From: CAYNST01 sp964641175 | GTDB lineage: Bacteria; Pseudomonadota; Gammaproteobacteria; Pseudomonadales; Cellvibrionaceae | DNA: 14,206 bases | Direction: 5' to 3' | Assembly (NCBI GenBank): GCA_964641175.1 | Contig: CAZXLJ010000085.1 | Span: forward strand, 1-14,206 | In this document: positions 1 to 6,400 of the stretch, in pieces | Layout: every line of letters begins with the position of its first letter | Position numbering within the stretch: the first letter of the stretch is position 1 | Position numbers and translations under genes: made by a program | Notes under the pieces: model-generated | Databases searched by the model: none | The model's input: the letters and a program-made list of their open reading frames with translations, nothing else | What the model was told of the DNA's origin: nothing

Positions 1-302
1 GCCGTAGTAAAAAGGAATGATGCGAAGAAAACATTACCCCAATTCAAAACAAAGGGGGTAGGCAAGGGTCTCATAGCAAAAGACATCAAAATAAAAATAA
101 TTATCAACGCAATATTGAATTTGAATAGCGCTCGATATGAAGCCCACAAAACATTATGAACTTCCTCCCCTTTTAGAGAAATCAGAAATTTATTTGCCCT
201 AAAGTCAAGAGCATCAAAAAACTCCTTGGATGCACCCTTCGCCCCGAGGAGTTTAGTGGCTCCATATAAGGCAACTATTATTTTCAGTAGAGATAGCACC
301 AT
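1..302 (-). CDS. Partial AT-rich membrane protein, probable first integron cassette gene
   Basis: An open frame of 100 codons runs from ATG at 302 off the left edge, so the C-terminus is missing. An in-frame TAA lies two codons upstream, so the start cannot be much earlier. GAG about 8 nt upstream is only a weak ribosome site. The N-terminus (MVLSLLKIIVALYGATKLLG) is hydrophobic, a charged stretch follows (residues about 23-57), then a strong membrane segment (about 60-75, NIALIIIFILMSFAM), with a second one probably beginning at the edge. I do not recognise the family. Base composition is visibly AT-rich compared with every other gene here. It reads away from the broken integron integrase and begins 16 nt past the R box of an attI-like site, which is the layout of a first-position gene cassette. 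That the frame is a real gene is fairly likely; its cassette status is inference. Confidence 0.6.
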   Translation of the reverse strand, partial: MVLSLLKIIVALYGATKLLGAKGASKEFFDALDFRANKFLISLKGEEVHNVLWASYRALFKFNIALIIIFILMSFAMRPLPTPFVLNWGNVFFASFLFTT

Positions 303-317
303 ATATTAAACTCGGAA

Positions 318-337
318 TTCTAACAATGTCATTAGGC
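318..337 (-). other. attI: attI-like integron recombination simple site
   Basis: Read on the minus strand, GCCTAAT (337-331) and GTTAGAA (324-318) form an inverted pair with a 6-nt spacer. Each box matches the integron core consensus (RYYYAAC and GTTRRRY) at six of seven positions. The arrangement closely resembles the end of class 1 attI, as I recall it, where CCTAA and GTTAG also flank a short spacer. The site lies between the start of the broken integrase and the AT-rich gene, exactly where attI belongs. The expected crossover is between G and TT of the GTTAGAA box, at 323/324. No palindrome of attC type is present, as expected for attI. Confidence 0.6.
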
Positions 338-361
338 CGCAAGTAGCCGCCTTTAAATGCG

Positions 362-423
362 GCAGTTGGCCGTCTAAGTCGATTGTAGCTGGTTTGTGCC
401 CCTCCCTACAGACCGCAGTTGGC
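362..423. repeat. Direct repeat pair beside the attI-like site
   Basis: GCAGTTGGC occurs perfectly at 362-370 and again at 415-423, in the same orientation and 53 bp apart. Both copies lie on the integrase side of the attI-like simple site. Class 1 attI carries accessory direct repeats (DR1, DR2) that bind the integrase in this position, so these are candidates for that role. A 9-bp repeat pair may also be chance. Confidence 0.3.
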
Positions 424-488
424 GGGGCTTGGATCGATATGGCCTGCAAAGGAGCGCCACCAAATACCGCAACTTGCTCTCTTCCTTC

Positions 489-888
489 AGTCCATTGAGC
501 ATCGTATGTTCAAGCCAGTACTGTAAGCGAACGATTAACACTTAGCTGCACTGGATTCGTGACTTCAACGTCGGTAGTGGCGTACGCCTGATTGAGGCAC
601 TTCGGCTTCGGGTGAATGATGTGGACTTTGACTACCAGTGCCTGAGAATCTGGGATGGGAAGGGCGAGAAGCGTTGAACGGTCACCTTCGTCTGCGAGCT
701 ACACGAGATATTGCGCGCTTAAATTGAGGTAGTGCGAAGCTATCTGCTCGAGGACTTGACGAACCCTGGCCATGCGGGTGTCTGTTTCCAGCCGCCGCCT
801 GAGCCTGGACCCGAAGACGGCTCACTTTCGTCGCCATCACCTGGATGAAACTGCCACACGGAAGACTGTCCGACGCGCTGCGCAGTGA
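489..888 (+). pseudogene. intI: Degenerate integron integrase (tyrosine recombinase) remnant
   Basis: Three separated pieces match the IntI family. (a) 516-566 reads QYCKRTINT*LHWIRDF, corresponding to the N-terminal core-binding motif (H)YSxRTExAYxHWIRRF, with an internal TAG at 543. (b) In the same frame, 573-791 reads GSGVRLIEALRLRVNDVDF, the box I region with its catalytic arginine (GVR), then DGKGEKR, a TGA at 675, TVTFVCELHEILRA, a TAA at 720 and EVVRSYLLEDL. (c) After a frame change, 796-888 reads RLSLDPKT..FRRHHLDETA and ends at TGA 886. About 90 residues between (a) and (b) are deleted, and the segment before (c) is shortened. The whole C-terminal box with HxxRH and the nucleophilic tyrosine is absent. 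The product cannot be an active recombinase. The left limit is approximate. Homology is recognised by motif, not by a search, but three ordered IntI motifs make it convincing. Confidence 0.85.
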
Positions 889-901
889 GCAGGCATTTTG
901 A

Positions 902-1318
902 TCAAGGCTCCTGATAACCCAAAGCCCGGAAGCTCAGTTTTCCGTTTTCCGGGTTGTCCTGAAAAAAGAAGCCAACCTTCCGGCTGGACTGTGACGGCAC
1001 GTAGTCGACCTGGATGGCATTGGTTTCCGGCTCTTGGGCGCTCCCTTCCAGACGGCCTTCCATTTGCAGGGCCGCAACACTTTCATACCCGCTGTTGGCG
1101 ACTTCCACCTTGACCAGATAGCCTGACCCCAGTTCTTTGATTTCTTCCACGTTGAACTGAAATTGCGGCGGCGCATGGTTCTCTGTCACTGCGGCCCTGG
1201 CCAGATAAGCAAAACCGGTACAGAGCACAAAAAATCCGACGAGCCCGACAATTTTTTCCCAGACCGGCGTAGCAGGTGTCTCACTTCTTCGACCAGACCG
1301 TTGTTGCTCAGACTGCAT
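902..1318 (-). CDS. TIGR02588-type single-pass membrane protein of unknown function
   Basis: A 138-residue protein. A polar N-terminus rich in Q, R and S (1-20) precedes one membrane helix (about 23-42, IVGLVGFFVLCTGFAYLARA). A soluble domain of about 95 residues follows (FQFNVEEIKELGSGYLVKVEVANSG..) that reads as beta-rich and probably lies outside the cytoplasm. It matches my memory of the TIGR02588 family, unknown-function proteins reported to occur with TIGR02587, whose gene lies just upstream here. ATG at 1318 is preferred over GTG at 1321 because GAGG sits 5 nt before the ATG and only 2 nt before the GTG. That Shine-Dalgarno overlaps the TGA of the upstream gene, so translation is probably coupled. 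The stop codon lies in the palindrome TTGATCAA, only 13 bp past the integrase remnant. Confidence 0.75.
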   Translation of the reverse strand: MQSEQQRSGRRSETPATPVWEKIVGLVGFFVLCTGFAYLARAAVTENHAPPQFQFNVEEIKELGSGYLVKVEVANSGYESVAALQMEGRLEGSAQEPETNAIQVDYVPSQSSRKVGFFFQDNPENGKLSFRALGYQEP

Positions 1319-1327
1319 CACACCACC

Positions 1328-2179
1328 TCAAATAATCAATCGGGAGGCGGACGCCCCCACTCCGGCTGGAAAGCTCAATACCACAGCAGTGTTTATCAAA
1401 TGCTGCATGCTCACGTTATCCGCGCGCCCGAAAACCCATAACATGAAAAGACTGACAGCGAAGGACAGCACATATCCGATACCCGTAAAGCGGACAAACA
1501 GTACCCGGTGCACCGACCATTGTCTGAACCTGGCAACATCAAGATGCTCACTCGCCACGGTAAACATGTGCATGATGAGCACCGTCAGAAGCATCAGCGC
1601 CAGCACATGTCCCGACGTCATCGCGTATGAAATCGCCACCATTTCCTCCGTGGGCGCGACATTGAAGGCCAGAAACAGGGCGCCGGTCAGAAGAATGACC
1701 AGTTCGTCCCGGTAATTCTGGGCGTCGTTGCAGTCAAACTCTTCGTCGCTCTTTACCAGGCTACGCGCCAGCAAAGCCCCCAGCGTTGCGGGAACGGTCT
1801 GCAGTAGGACCATCGAGAAATTTTCTTCAAGCGACGTATCAAAATTGACGACCCTGATCGTTATCAGCACCAGCGCCGTTGTCGCAAATGCGACCGCATA
1901 GGCTACCAGCACGTCAATTACGTTATCCCAGAGACTTTTGTTTTCCCGGAAACCGATCATTGAGGAAATGCCGACAAAAAGCGGAAGCGATACCAGAATC
2001 AGTGCCATCAGGCGAAGCGGCTCAATATAAAAACCGATCCACCACATTTCCATGGTCAACATCATCGGCAAGCTGAATATAATTGCACCGCCCACAGCCC
2101 GGCCGATACCGATCCAGGCCGGCACGCTGCCAGCGGCTCGCGGAAGTTCGCGGCTTTGATCACCTATGATACCTGTCAC
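1328..2179 (-). CDS. TIGR02587/DUF2391-type integral membrane protein
   Basis: With the chosen start, a 283-residue polytopic membrane protein. Hydrophobic segments lie at about 26-43, 55-75, 87-110, 121-138, 158-175, 188-208, 228-250 and 259-275, giving seven or eight helices. Polar loops include FRENKSLWD (77-85) and the acidic VKSDEEFDCND (142-152). NVAPTEEM (173-180) is a striking acidic motif at a membrane edge. The family is recognised as the TIGR02587 putative integral membrane protein family, supported by the adjacent TIGR02588-type gene. No biochemical function is known to me. GTG at 2179 is chosen because GGAG (2187-2190) sits 7 nt upstream. The frame is open to ATG 2215, but that gives a 12-residue extension with no membrane-protein character and would place the Shine-Dalgarno inside the gene. 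It is first in a two-gene operon, with 9 nt to the next start. Confidence 0.8.
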   Translation of the reverse strand: MTGIIGDQSRELPRAAGSVPAWIGIGRAVGGAIIFSLPMMLTMEMWWIGFYIEPLRLMALILVSLPLFVGISSMIGFRENKSLWDNVIDVLVAYAVAFATTALVLITIRVVNFDTSLEENFSMVLLQTVPATLGALLARSLVKSDEEFDCNDAQNYRDELVILLTGALFLAFNVAPTEEMVAISYAMTSGHVLALMLLTVLIMHMFTVASEHLDVARFRQWSVHRVLFVRFTGIGYVLSFAVSLFMLWVFGRADNVSMQHLINTAVVLSFPAGVGASASRLII

Positions 2180-2430
2180 TACAAATCTCCAGATGCATCG
2201 ATGATACAGATGCAAAGCTCCGATCGAAGCTCAGTATCTGATTGTGAGAAGGCTGATCGGGAACCGGGAGCAGTCTTGCCAGCCCATGCTTTACGCACGA
2301 ACCCTTACGGCCGGATGATCGACGTCGACATGTGAAGATCTGCGCCTGAAGGCGGCTGAGCGGCTGCACTGCAGCTACAATGCGTCCTGCCCAGCGTGGA
2401 ATATCCCATTAAGTGGCACTAAACCTTAAA
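2180..2430. other. Intergenic region between divergent genes
   Basis: This spacer separates the GTG start at 2179 (minus) from the riboswitch beginning at 2431 (plus), so it must hold promoters for both directions. I see no strong sigma-70 promoter. For the plus direction the best guess is TAAACC at 2420-2425 with a poor -35 (TGGAAT, 2397-2402) and a 17-bp spacer. For the minus direction TATCAT lies shortly upstream of the Shine-Dalgarno. GCATCTG occurs twice as a short direct repeat near 2187-2212 on the minus strand. Small open frames here have no Shine-Dalgarno and no recognisable product. Confidence 0.4.
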
Positions 2431-2476
2431 CGAACGGAGGACGACCTCGGTTCGTACCAGCATACCGGGACGACCC
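2431..2476 (+). ncRNA. Guanidine-II riboswitch (mini-ykkC), two ACGA hairpins
   Basis: Two stem-loops carry the ACGR tetraloop that defines this class. Hairpin 1 pairs CGAAC (2431-2435) with GTTCG (2450-2454) and GAGG (2437-2440) with CCTC (2445-2448) around loop ACGA (2441-2444), with one G/G mismatch between the two stems. Hairpin 2 pairs GGG (2467-2469) with CCC (2474-2476) around loop ACGA (2470-2473). In this class each loop binds guanidinium and the two loops dock, usually exposing the downstream ribosome site. The gene 22 nt downstream encodes a Gdx/SugE-type transporter, the classic regulated partner. The start-codon proximity and absence of a poly-T stem favour control of translation. 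The CCTC arm of hairpin 1 is complementary to the GAGG Shine-Dalgarno at 2487-2490, a possible off-state pairing (inference). Confidence 0.9.
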
Positions 2477-2498
2477 ATACCTTCATGAGGCTATATAT

Positions 2499-2819
2499 TT
2501 GAACTGGATAATTCTTATCCTTGCGGGGATTTTCGAAATTGGCTGGGCCGTGGGCCTGAAATACACGGACGGTTTCACCCGTATCTGGCCGACGGTGGGC
2601 ACTTTGCTGGCCATGGTGATCAGCCTCGGGCTTCTTGGAATTGCAGTCAAAACTTTGCCCGTGGGCACGGCTTACGCGATATGGGTGGGTGTCGGCGCGG
2701 TCGGTACAGCAATCCTGGGTATGGTCCTGTTCGGCGAGCCGGCAAACGCGGGGCGGATGGTCAGCCTCGCACTGATTTTTGCCGGCATCATTGGCCTCAA
2801 GCTGAGCAGTTCTGTCTGA
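2499..2819 (+). CDS. gdx: SMR-family guanidinium exporter Gdx (SugE type)
   Basis: A 106-residue small multidrug resistance family protein of normal family length. Four membrane helices lie at about 2-20, 30-48, 55-78 and 85-104. Glu13, the essential proton/substrate carboxylate, sits in GIFEIGWAVGLKYTDGFTR, and Trp16 and Trp62 (YAIWVGVGAVGT) are the expected family positions. The GIFEIGW and KYTDGFTR motifs are SugE/Gdx-like rather than EmrE-like. Such proteins work as antiparallel dimers in the inner membrane and export guanidinium in exchange for protons. The start is TTG at 2499, with GAGG at 2487-2490 and an 8-nt gap. No ATG or GTG fits the conserved N-terminus MNWIILILAGIFE. A guanidine-II riboswitch directly upstream supports guanidinium, not quaternary ammonium drugs, as the physiological substrate. 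It stands alone on the plus strand and converges with the RidA-family gene. Confidence 0.92.
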   Translation: MNWIILILAGIFEIGWAVGLKYTDGFTRIWPTVGTLLAMVISLGLLGIAVKTLPVGTAYAIWVGVGAVGTAILGMVLFGEPANAGRMVSLALIFAGIIGLKLSSSV

Positions 2820-2835
2820 TGGGTCGGGAGTAAAA

Positions 2836-2911
2836 CACCCCCCTGAATCCCCCCTTGGCAGGGGGGACTTGCCAAGCTCCTCCCTCTGCAAAGCCGGACG
2901 CGGGGGGGGTT
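2836..2911. repeat. C-run/G-run palindromic element between convergent genes
   Basis: The segment opens with CACCCCCC and closes with a run of eight Gs then TT (2902-2911), which are inverted ends. Inside, CCCCCC (2849-2854) pairs with GGGGGG (2861-2866), and CTTGGCA (2854-2860) can alternatively pair with TGCCAAG (2870-2876), so two competing hairpins are possible. The pattern resembles dispersed CCCCCC/GGGGGG palindromic repeats seen between genes in many proteobacteria. It fills the gap between the convergent gdx and RidA-family genes and may also serve as a bidirectional terminator, although it lacks a T-tract. Confidence 0.55.
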
Positions 2912-2917
2912 ACGAAC

Positions 2918-3304
2918 TCATTGTTGCTCGAGCCGGGCAACCACTTCGATTTCCAGCTTCATCTTGTCATCGAGCAGTCCTGCAATAAATACCGTCGCTG
3001 CGGGACGCACATCACCCAGGTATTGCTGCAACACCGGCCAGCAGGGTTCGAAGTCTGCCCTGTTCGGAAATATGTACCGAATCTGCACCACCTGCTTGAG
3101 GCTGCTGCCGGCTTCGACAAGGGCTTTCTGGATATTTTTGAAACACTGGTCCGCCTGCTCCACGACGTTATCCGAGATGGACATCGTCTGGTAATCAAAA
3201 CCGGTGGTACCGGAAACAAACACCAGATCACCGTCCACGACTGCGCGTGAATATCCGATTCTGGTTTCGAACTCTGAACCGCTTGAGATCAACTTGCGCT
3301 GCAT
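2918..3304 (-). CDS. RidA-family (YjgF/YER057c/UK114) protein without catalytic Arg
   Basis: A 128-residue protein of typical family length. It has the usual N-terminal strand pattern (YSRAVVDGDLVFVSGTTGFD, 18-37), the central helix with QADQCFKNIQKALVEAGSSL, and the C-terminal strand pair ending KLEIEVVA (116-123). Canonical RidA deaminates reactive enamines/imines such as 2-aminoacrylate with an arginine in a PAR motif. Here the motif reads RPAAT (100-104), so that position is Ala103. The protein therefore probably belongs to a RidA subgroup lacking the imine deaminase activity, and its substrate is unknown. The start at ATG 3304 is chosen because GGAG (3312-3315) lies 7 nt upstream and it matches the family N-terminus. 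The longer open frame to 3448 adds 48 Arg-rich residues with no family match. A perfect TATAAT lies upstream. Confidence 0.88.
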   Translation of the reverse strand: MQRKLISSGSEFETRIGYSRAVVDGDLVFVSGTTGFDYQTMSISDNVVEQADQCFKNIQKALVEAGSSLKQVVQIRYIFPNRADFEPCWPVLQQYLGDVRPAATVFIAGLLDDKMKLEIEVVARLEQQ

Positions 3305-3344
3305 TTTGCTACTCCAAGGATGGACCTGCTTTGCGCAGCACGGG

Positions 3345-3350
3345 ATTATA
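3345..3350 (-). promoter_or_regulatory. -10 hexamer of a likely RidA-family gene promoter
   Basis: The minus strand reads TATAAT, a perfect sigma-70 -10 box, preceded by TTT. Transcription would begin near 3338 and leave a leader of about 35 nt before ATG 3304. No good TTGACA lies 16-18 nt upstream, where the sequence is GC-rich, so the promoter may be weak or need an activator. Confidence 0.45.
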
Positions 3351-3367
3351 AAACTGCGCCTCGGTGC

Positions 3368-3389
3368 CCGGCGGACGAATGACCGCCGG
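3368..3389 (-). terminator. Stem-loop downstream of the giant adhesin gene
   Basis: CCGGCGG (3368-3374) and CCGCCGG (3383-3389) form a perfect 7-bp GC stem with an 8-nt loop, 58 bp past the adhesin stop codon. On the minus strand a short T stretch (CAGTTTTAT) follows only after about 13 nt, so it is a poor intrinsic terminator. It also sits where a -35 for the RidA-family promoter would be, so it could instead be a regulatory stem. Confidence 0.3.
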
Positions 3390-3447
3390 ACGCCGCGCAT
3401 GTTACGAGACTTCCACCCGTCCATCAATTGAAGCCCGGCAGCGGTCA

Positions 3448-6400
3448 CTAAGGCTTGGTGACACGCAGCTTCAAGCTGGTGAATGCCTCCTCTCCTCGTG
3501 GACTGCGGGCGTAGACTACGAGATCCAGATCTTCCTGACCTGCCGGCACGTACCCCGAGAAACGCAGTTGGGATGGATCAAAGCTCAACCACCCCGGTAG
3601 CGGCGCGCCACTCGCCTGACGGGCGGAATAGATCAACGGGATCTCTTCGTTTTCGTGGATGAAGGTGTCTGGAGGTAGCCGTACCGACAAGGTCTCACCG
3701 GCGACAGCCTGTGTCGCGTCGAACGTTCTCACCCGGGTAAATCCTCCGGTCATGCTCACTGCACCTTCGGCCGCTCCACTGCGCGCTTCGGTGGCGGTCA
3801 TTACCCCGGTACCGGTCACTATACTTCCGCCTGTAATCCCTGCGGCACTACCGGACGGTCCCTGCCGCATATTTCCGCCAGGCAATGCCACCGGCCCGCC
3901 ACTTTCTGCCAGAATTCCAGGCTGAGCCGATACCACAGAGAGTGTCGGAATGCGCTGGGACATGAACTCGACAGGCGCTTGACCATTGTTGACCCTGACT
4001 TCGGGTGTGCCTGGCGGATTCCGCCCCGTATTGCTGCTGATCAGTTCCGCCGGGGGCACTCGCGTCAGCAATCCGGCATCCGGCGCGTCGGTCCCGCTGT
4101 CATAGGGGGTAATAAAGCCGGGGCCGGACGCATTGGCCGGTACCGTGTAGTTGCTTATCCGGGTTCCCTCCGCCGGACGGAAATTCTCGCTGGCCAGCGC
4201 CGCGACCACGGTGTGCGCTTCGGCCACTTCCGGGCTGTTGAACTGGCCCACCAGGGGCGCGATCATGGCGTTCTCTCCCGCCACGAATCCGGCAGCGCTG
4301 AAGTTGCCGCTGGTGAGCAAGACACTGGCATTGCCGCTATAAGGCCGATTTGGCGAGCCAGTGATCTCGACCGAAAGCGGTGCCGGATTGATGGTACTGC
4401 TGACGTTATCGACATAAGCAATCTGATAATTGCCGCCGCCATTTCCGTCTGTAACGGTGACGCCCGACACTTCCACACGCTTGTCTCCATAACCCACGTT
4501 CTTGTCCGCAAAGCGGAAATTGCCCCCGGCGAGAGCGTCCCGGTTACCGCCATTACTGGCATTGGTATAAAGGGTTCCGGCAGTAACGACGGCATTGCCC
4601 GCCGCACTGACCGTGCCGTCGTAGGTTTTACTGACGTCCGAACTACTGATTGAAAGTGGTGCGCGCTCAATGGTGCTGTTGGTGTTATCCACGTACGAAA
4701 CCGCGTAGTTCCTGCCATTGTTGCCGTCGTTGATGCCGACATTGCTGACCTTTACGGTTTTTCCGGTCCCTGCGTTCGCGTTGGTGAAAGCGAATGCGCC
4801 TCCCGTCAGGGTATCCGTGTCGAACAGCTGGGTATTGCCGGCGATCACGGCCTCGCCCGTCGCAGCAAGTGTCCCGTTATAGGTGCGAACGACATCGTTG
4901 GTGGTGAGGGTGAGGGGCGCTGCGGTCACTGCCGCAAAGGTGTTGGCGGTTGACGTCGGGTTGTAGTTGCCGGCATCAGCGCCCGCCAGAACCACATCCG
5001 CCAACTGGATGAACTTGCCACTGCCCACGTGCTTGTCGAGAAAACTGGCGCTGTAGGAGACGCTCAGGTCATCGTTGGCGATGCGGTTGTCGGCCAAGGA
5101 GACGGTGGCGGTCGTGGTGCCGTCGTATACCTTGTCGTTACCGGCGGCGGTGATCACCAACGTTCTCGGTGTGATATTGGCGCTCAATCCGGTCAGCGGT
5201 GCCGCCTGATAATTAAGCTGATCGGCGCCGCTCAGCACGACCTCCGTCGTGTGAACCGGAATATTGGTACCGGCATTCTTGTGACTGAACTCGCCCCTTG
5301 CGATGACCAGCTCGACGTCATCTCCAGCCAGGACTCCCGCCGGTGCGGCTGCCGCCACACTGAGATTCGCAGCAGTTGTTCCGTCATAGACCTTGTCGAG
5401 GGCCACCAGTCCCGAAACGGTCAAGGTTGCCGGCGTGAACACCGCGGTATGAGTGCCGCCATCCAGGGTGTAGTTGCTGGCGAGACCGCCATTAAAGCCA
5501 TTTGCCAGAGTGAGGTTGCCCAGATTTACCGATTGCGGCGCGGGCGTCACATTCTTGCTGGCGACGGTTCCGGTGCCGGCCACCAGCAACGACTGATTGC
5601 CGACCAGAGGCCCGACATCGAAGATCGAACCGGCAACGCTCGCTGACGCATCATAGACACGTCCGCCCGTCAGCGACACGGGTCGTGGCGTGATTTCGCC
5701 AGCGCCGCTGGCGCTGACAGGCAACTGGTAGTTGGTGAGCAGCGTAGCCGCGCCGGCCGTAAAATCACCGGGTGCCAGCGCTGCCGTGACAGTGTTTGCC
5801 TGGATGACATTCGCACTGTTGAAATTCCCCACCACGGGGGCCACCGCAACACTTTCTCCTGTAACCAGGCCATCCAGGGCGACATTTTCACTGCTCAGCT
5901 GGATGGCAGTGCTACCGTCATACACGCGGCCTGGCGTCCCGATGATGTTCGCAGTCAAGGGCGCCGGCGTGATGGTGCTGGTGGTGTTGTCGGCATAGCT
6001 GACCAGATAATTGCCGCCGCTGTTGCCGTCGGTGATGGTCACGTTCGCTACAGTGACGCGCTTGTTAGCCGTGCCTGCATTGGGGTCGACAAACGCATAG
6101 CTGCCGCCACTGATACTATCCTGTGCCCCGTCGTTGCTGACATTCACGAAAAGCGTACCGGCACTCGCCACGGGCACACCGCTGGCGCTGAGATTCCCGT
6201 CATACGTCTTGCTGACATTCCCGGCGCTGATGGTCAGCGGTGCCGCTGCAATGGTACTGGTAACGTTGTCGACATAGCTCACCTGATAGTTTTGACCGTT
6301 ATTCGAGTCATTCACAGTGACCGCATCCACCGTGACATGCTTGCCTGTGCCGGCATTGGCATTGGTGAAAGCAAAACTGCCACCGGCGAGGCTGTCCGAA

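Noticed and set aside
318..423. attC-type palindromic cassette site next to the integrase remnant
   Set aside because: The region shows a simple inverted site and direct repeats but no extended imperfect hairpin, so it fits attI rather than attC.
2180..2215. Longer start (ATG 2215) for the TIGR02587-type protein
   Set aside because: The extra 12 residues include the sequence of the well-placed GGAG Shine-Dalgarno for GTG 2179, and the added segment has no membrane-protein character.
2409..2891. 160-codon minus-strand frame covering the riboswitch and gdx
   Set aside because: It is wholly antisense to a clearly recognised transporter and its riboswitch, and its translation is low-complexity polar with no family resemblance.
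3305..3448. 48-residue N-terminal extension of the RidA-family frame
   Set aside because: The extension is Arg-rich, has no family match, contains the TATAAT box and the GC stem-loop, and a good Shine-Dalgarno precedes the internal ATG at 3304.
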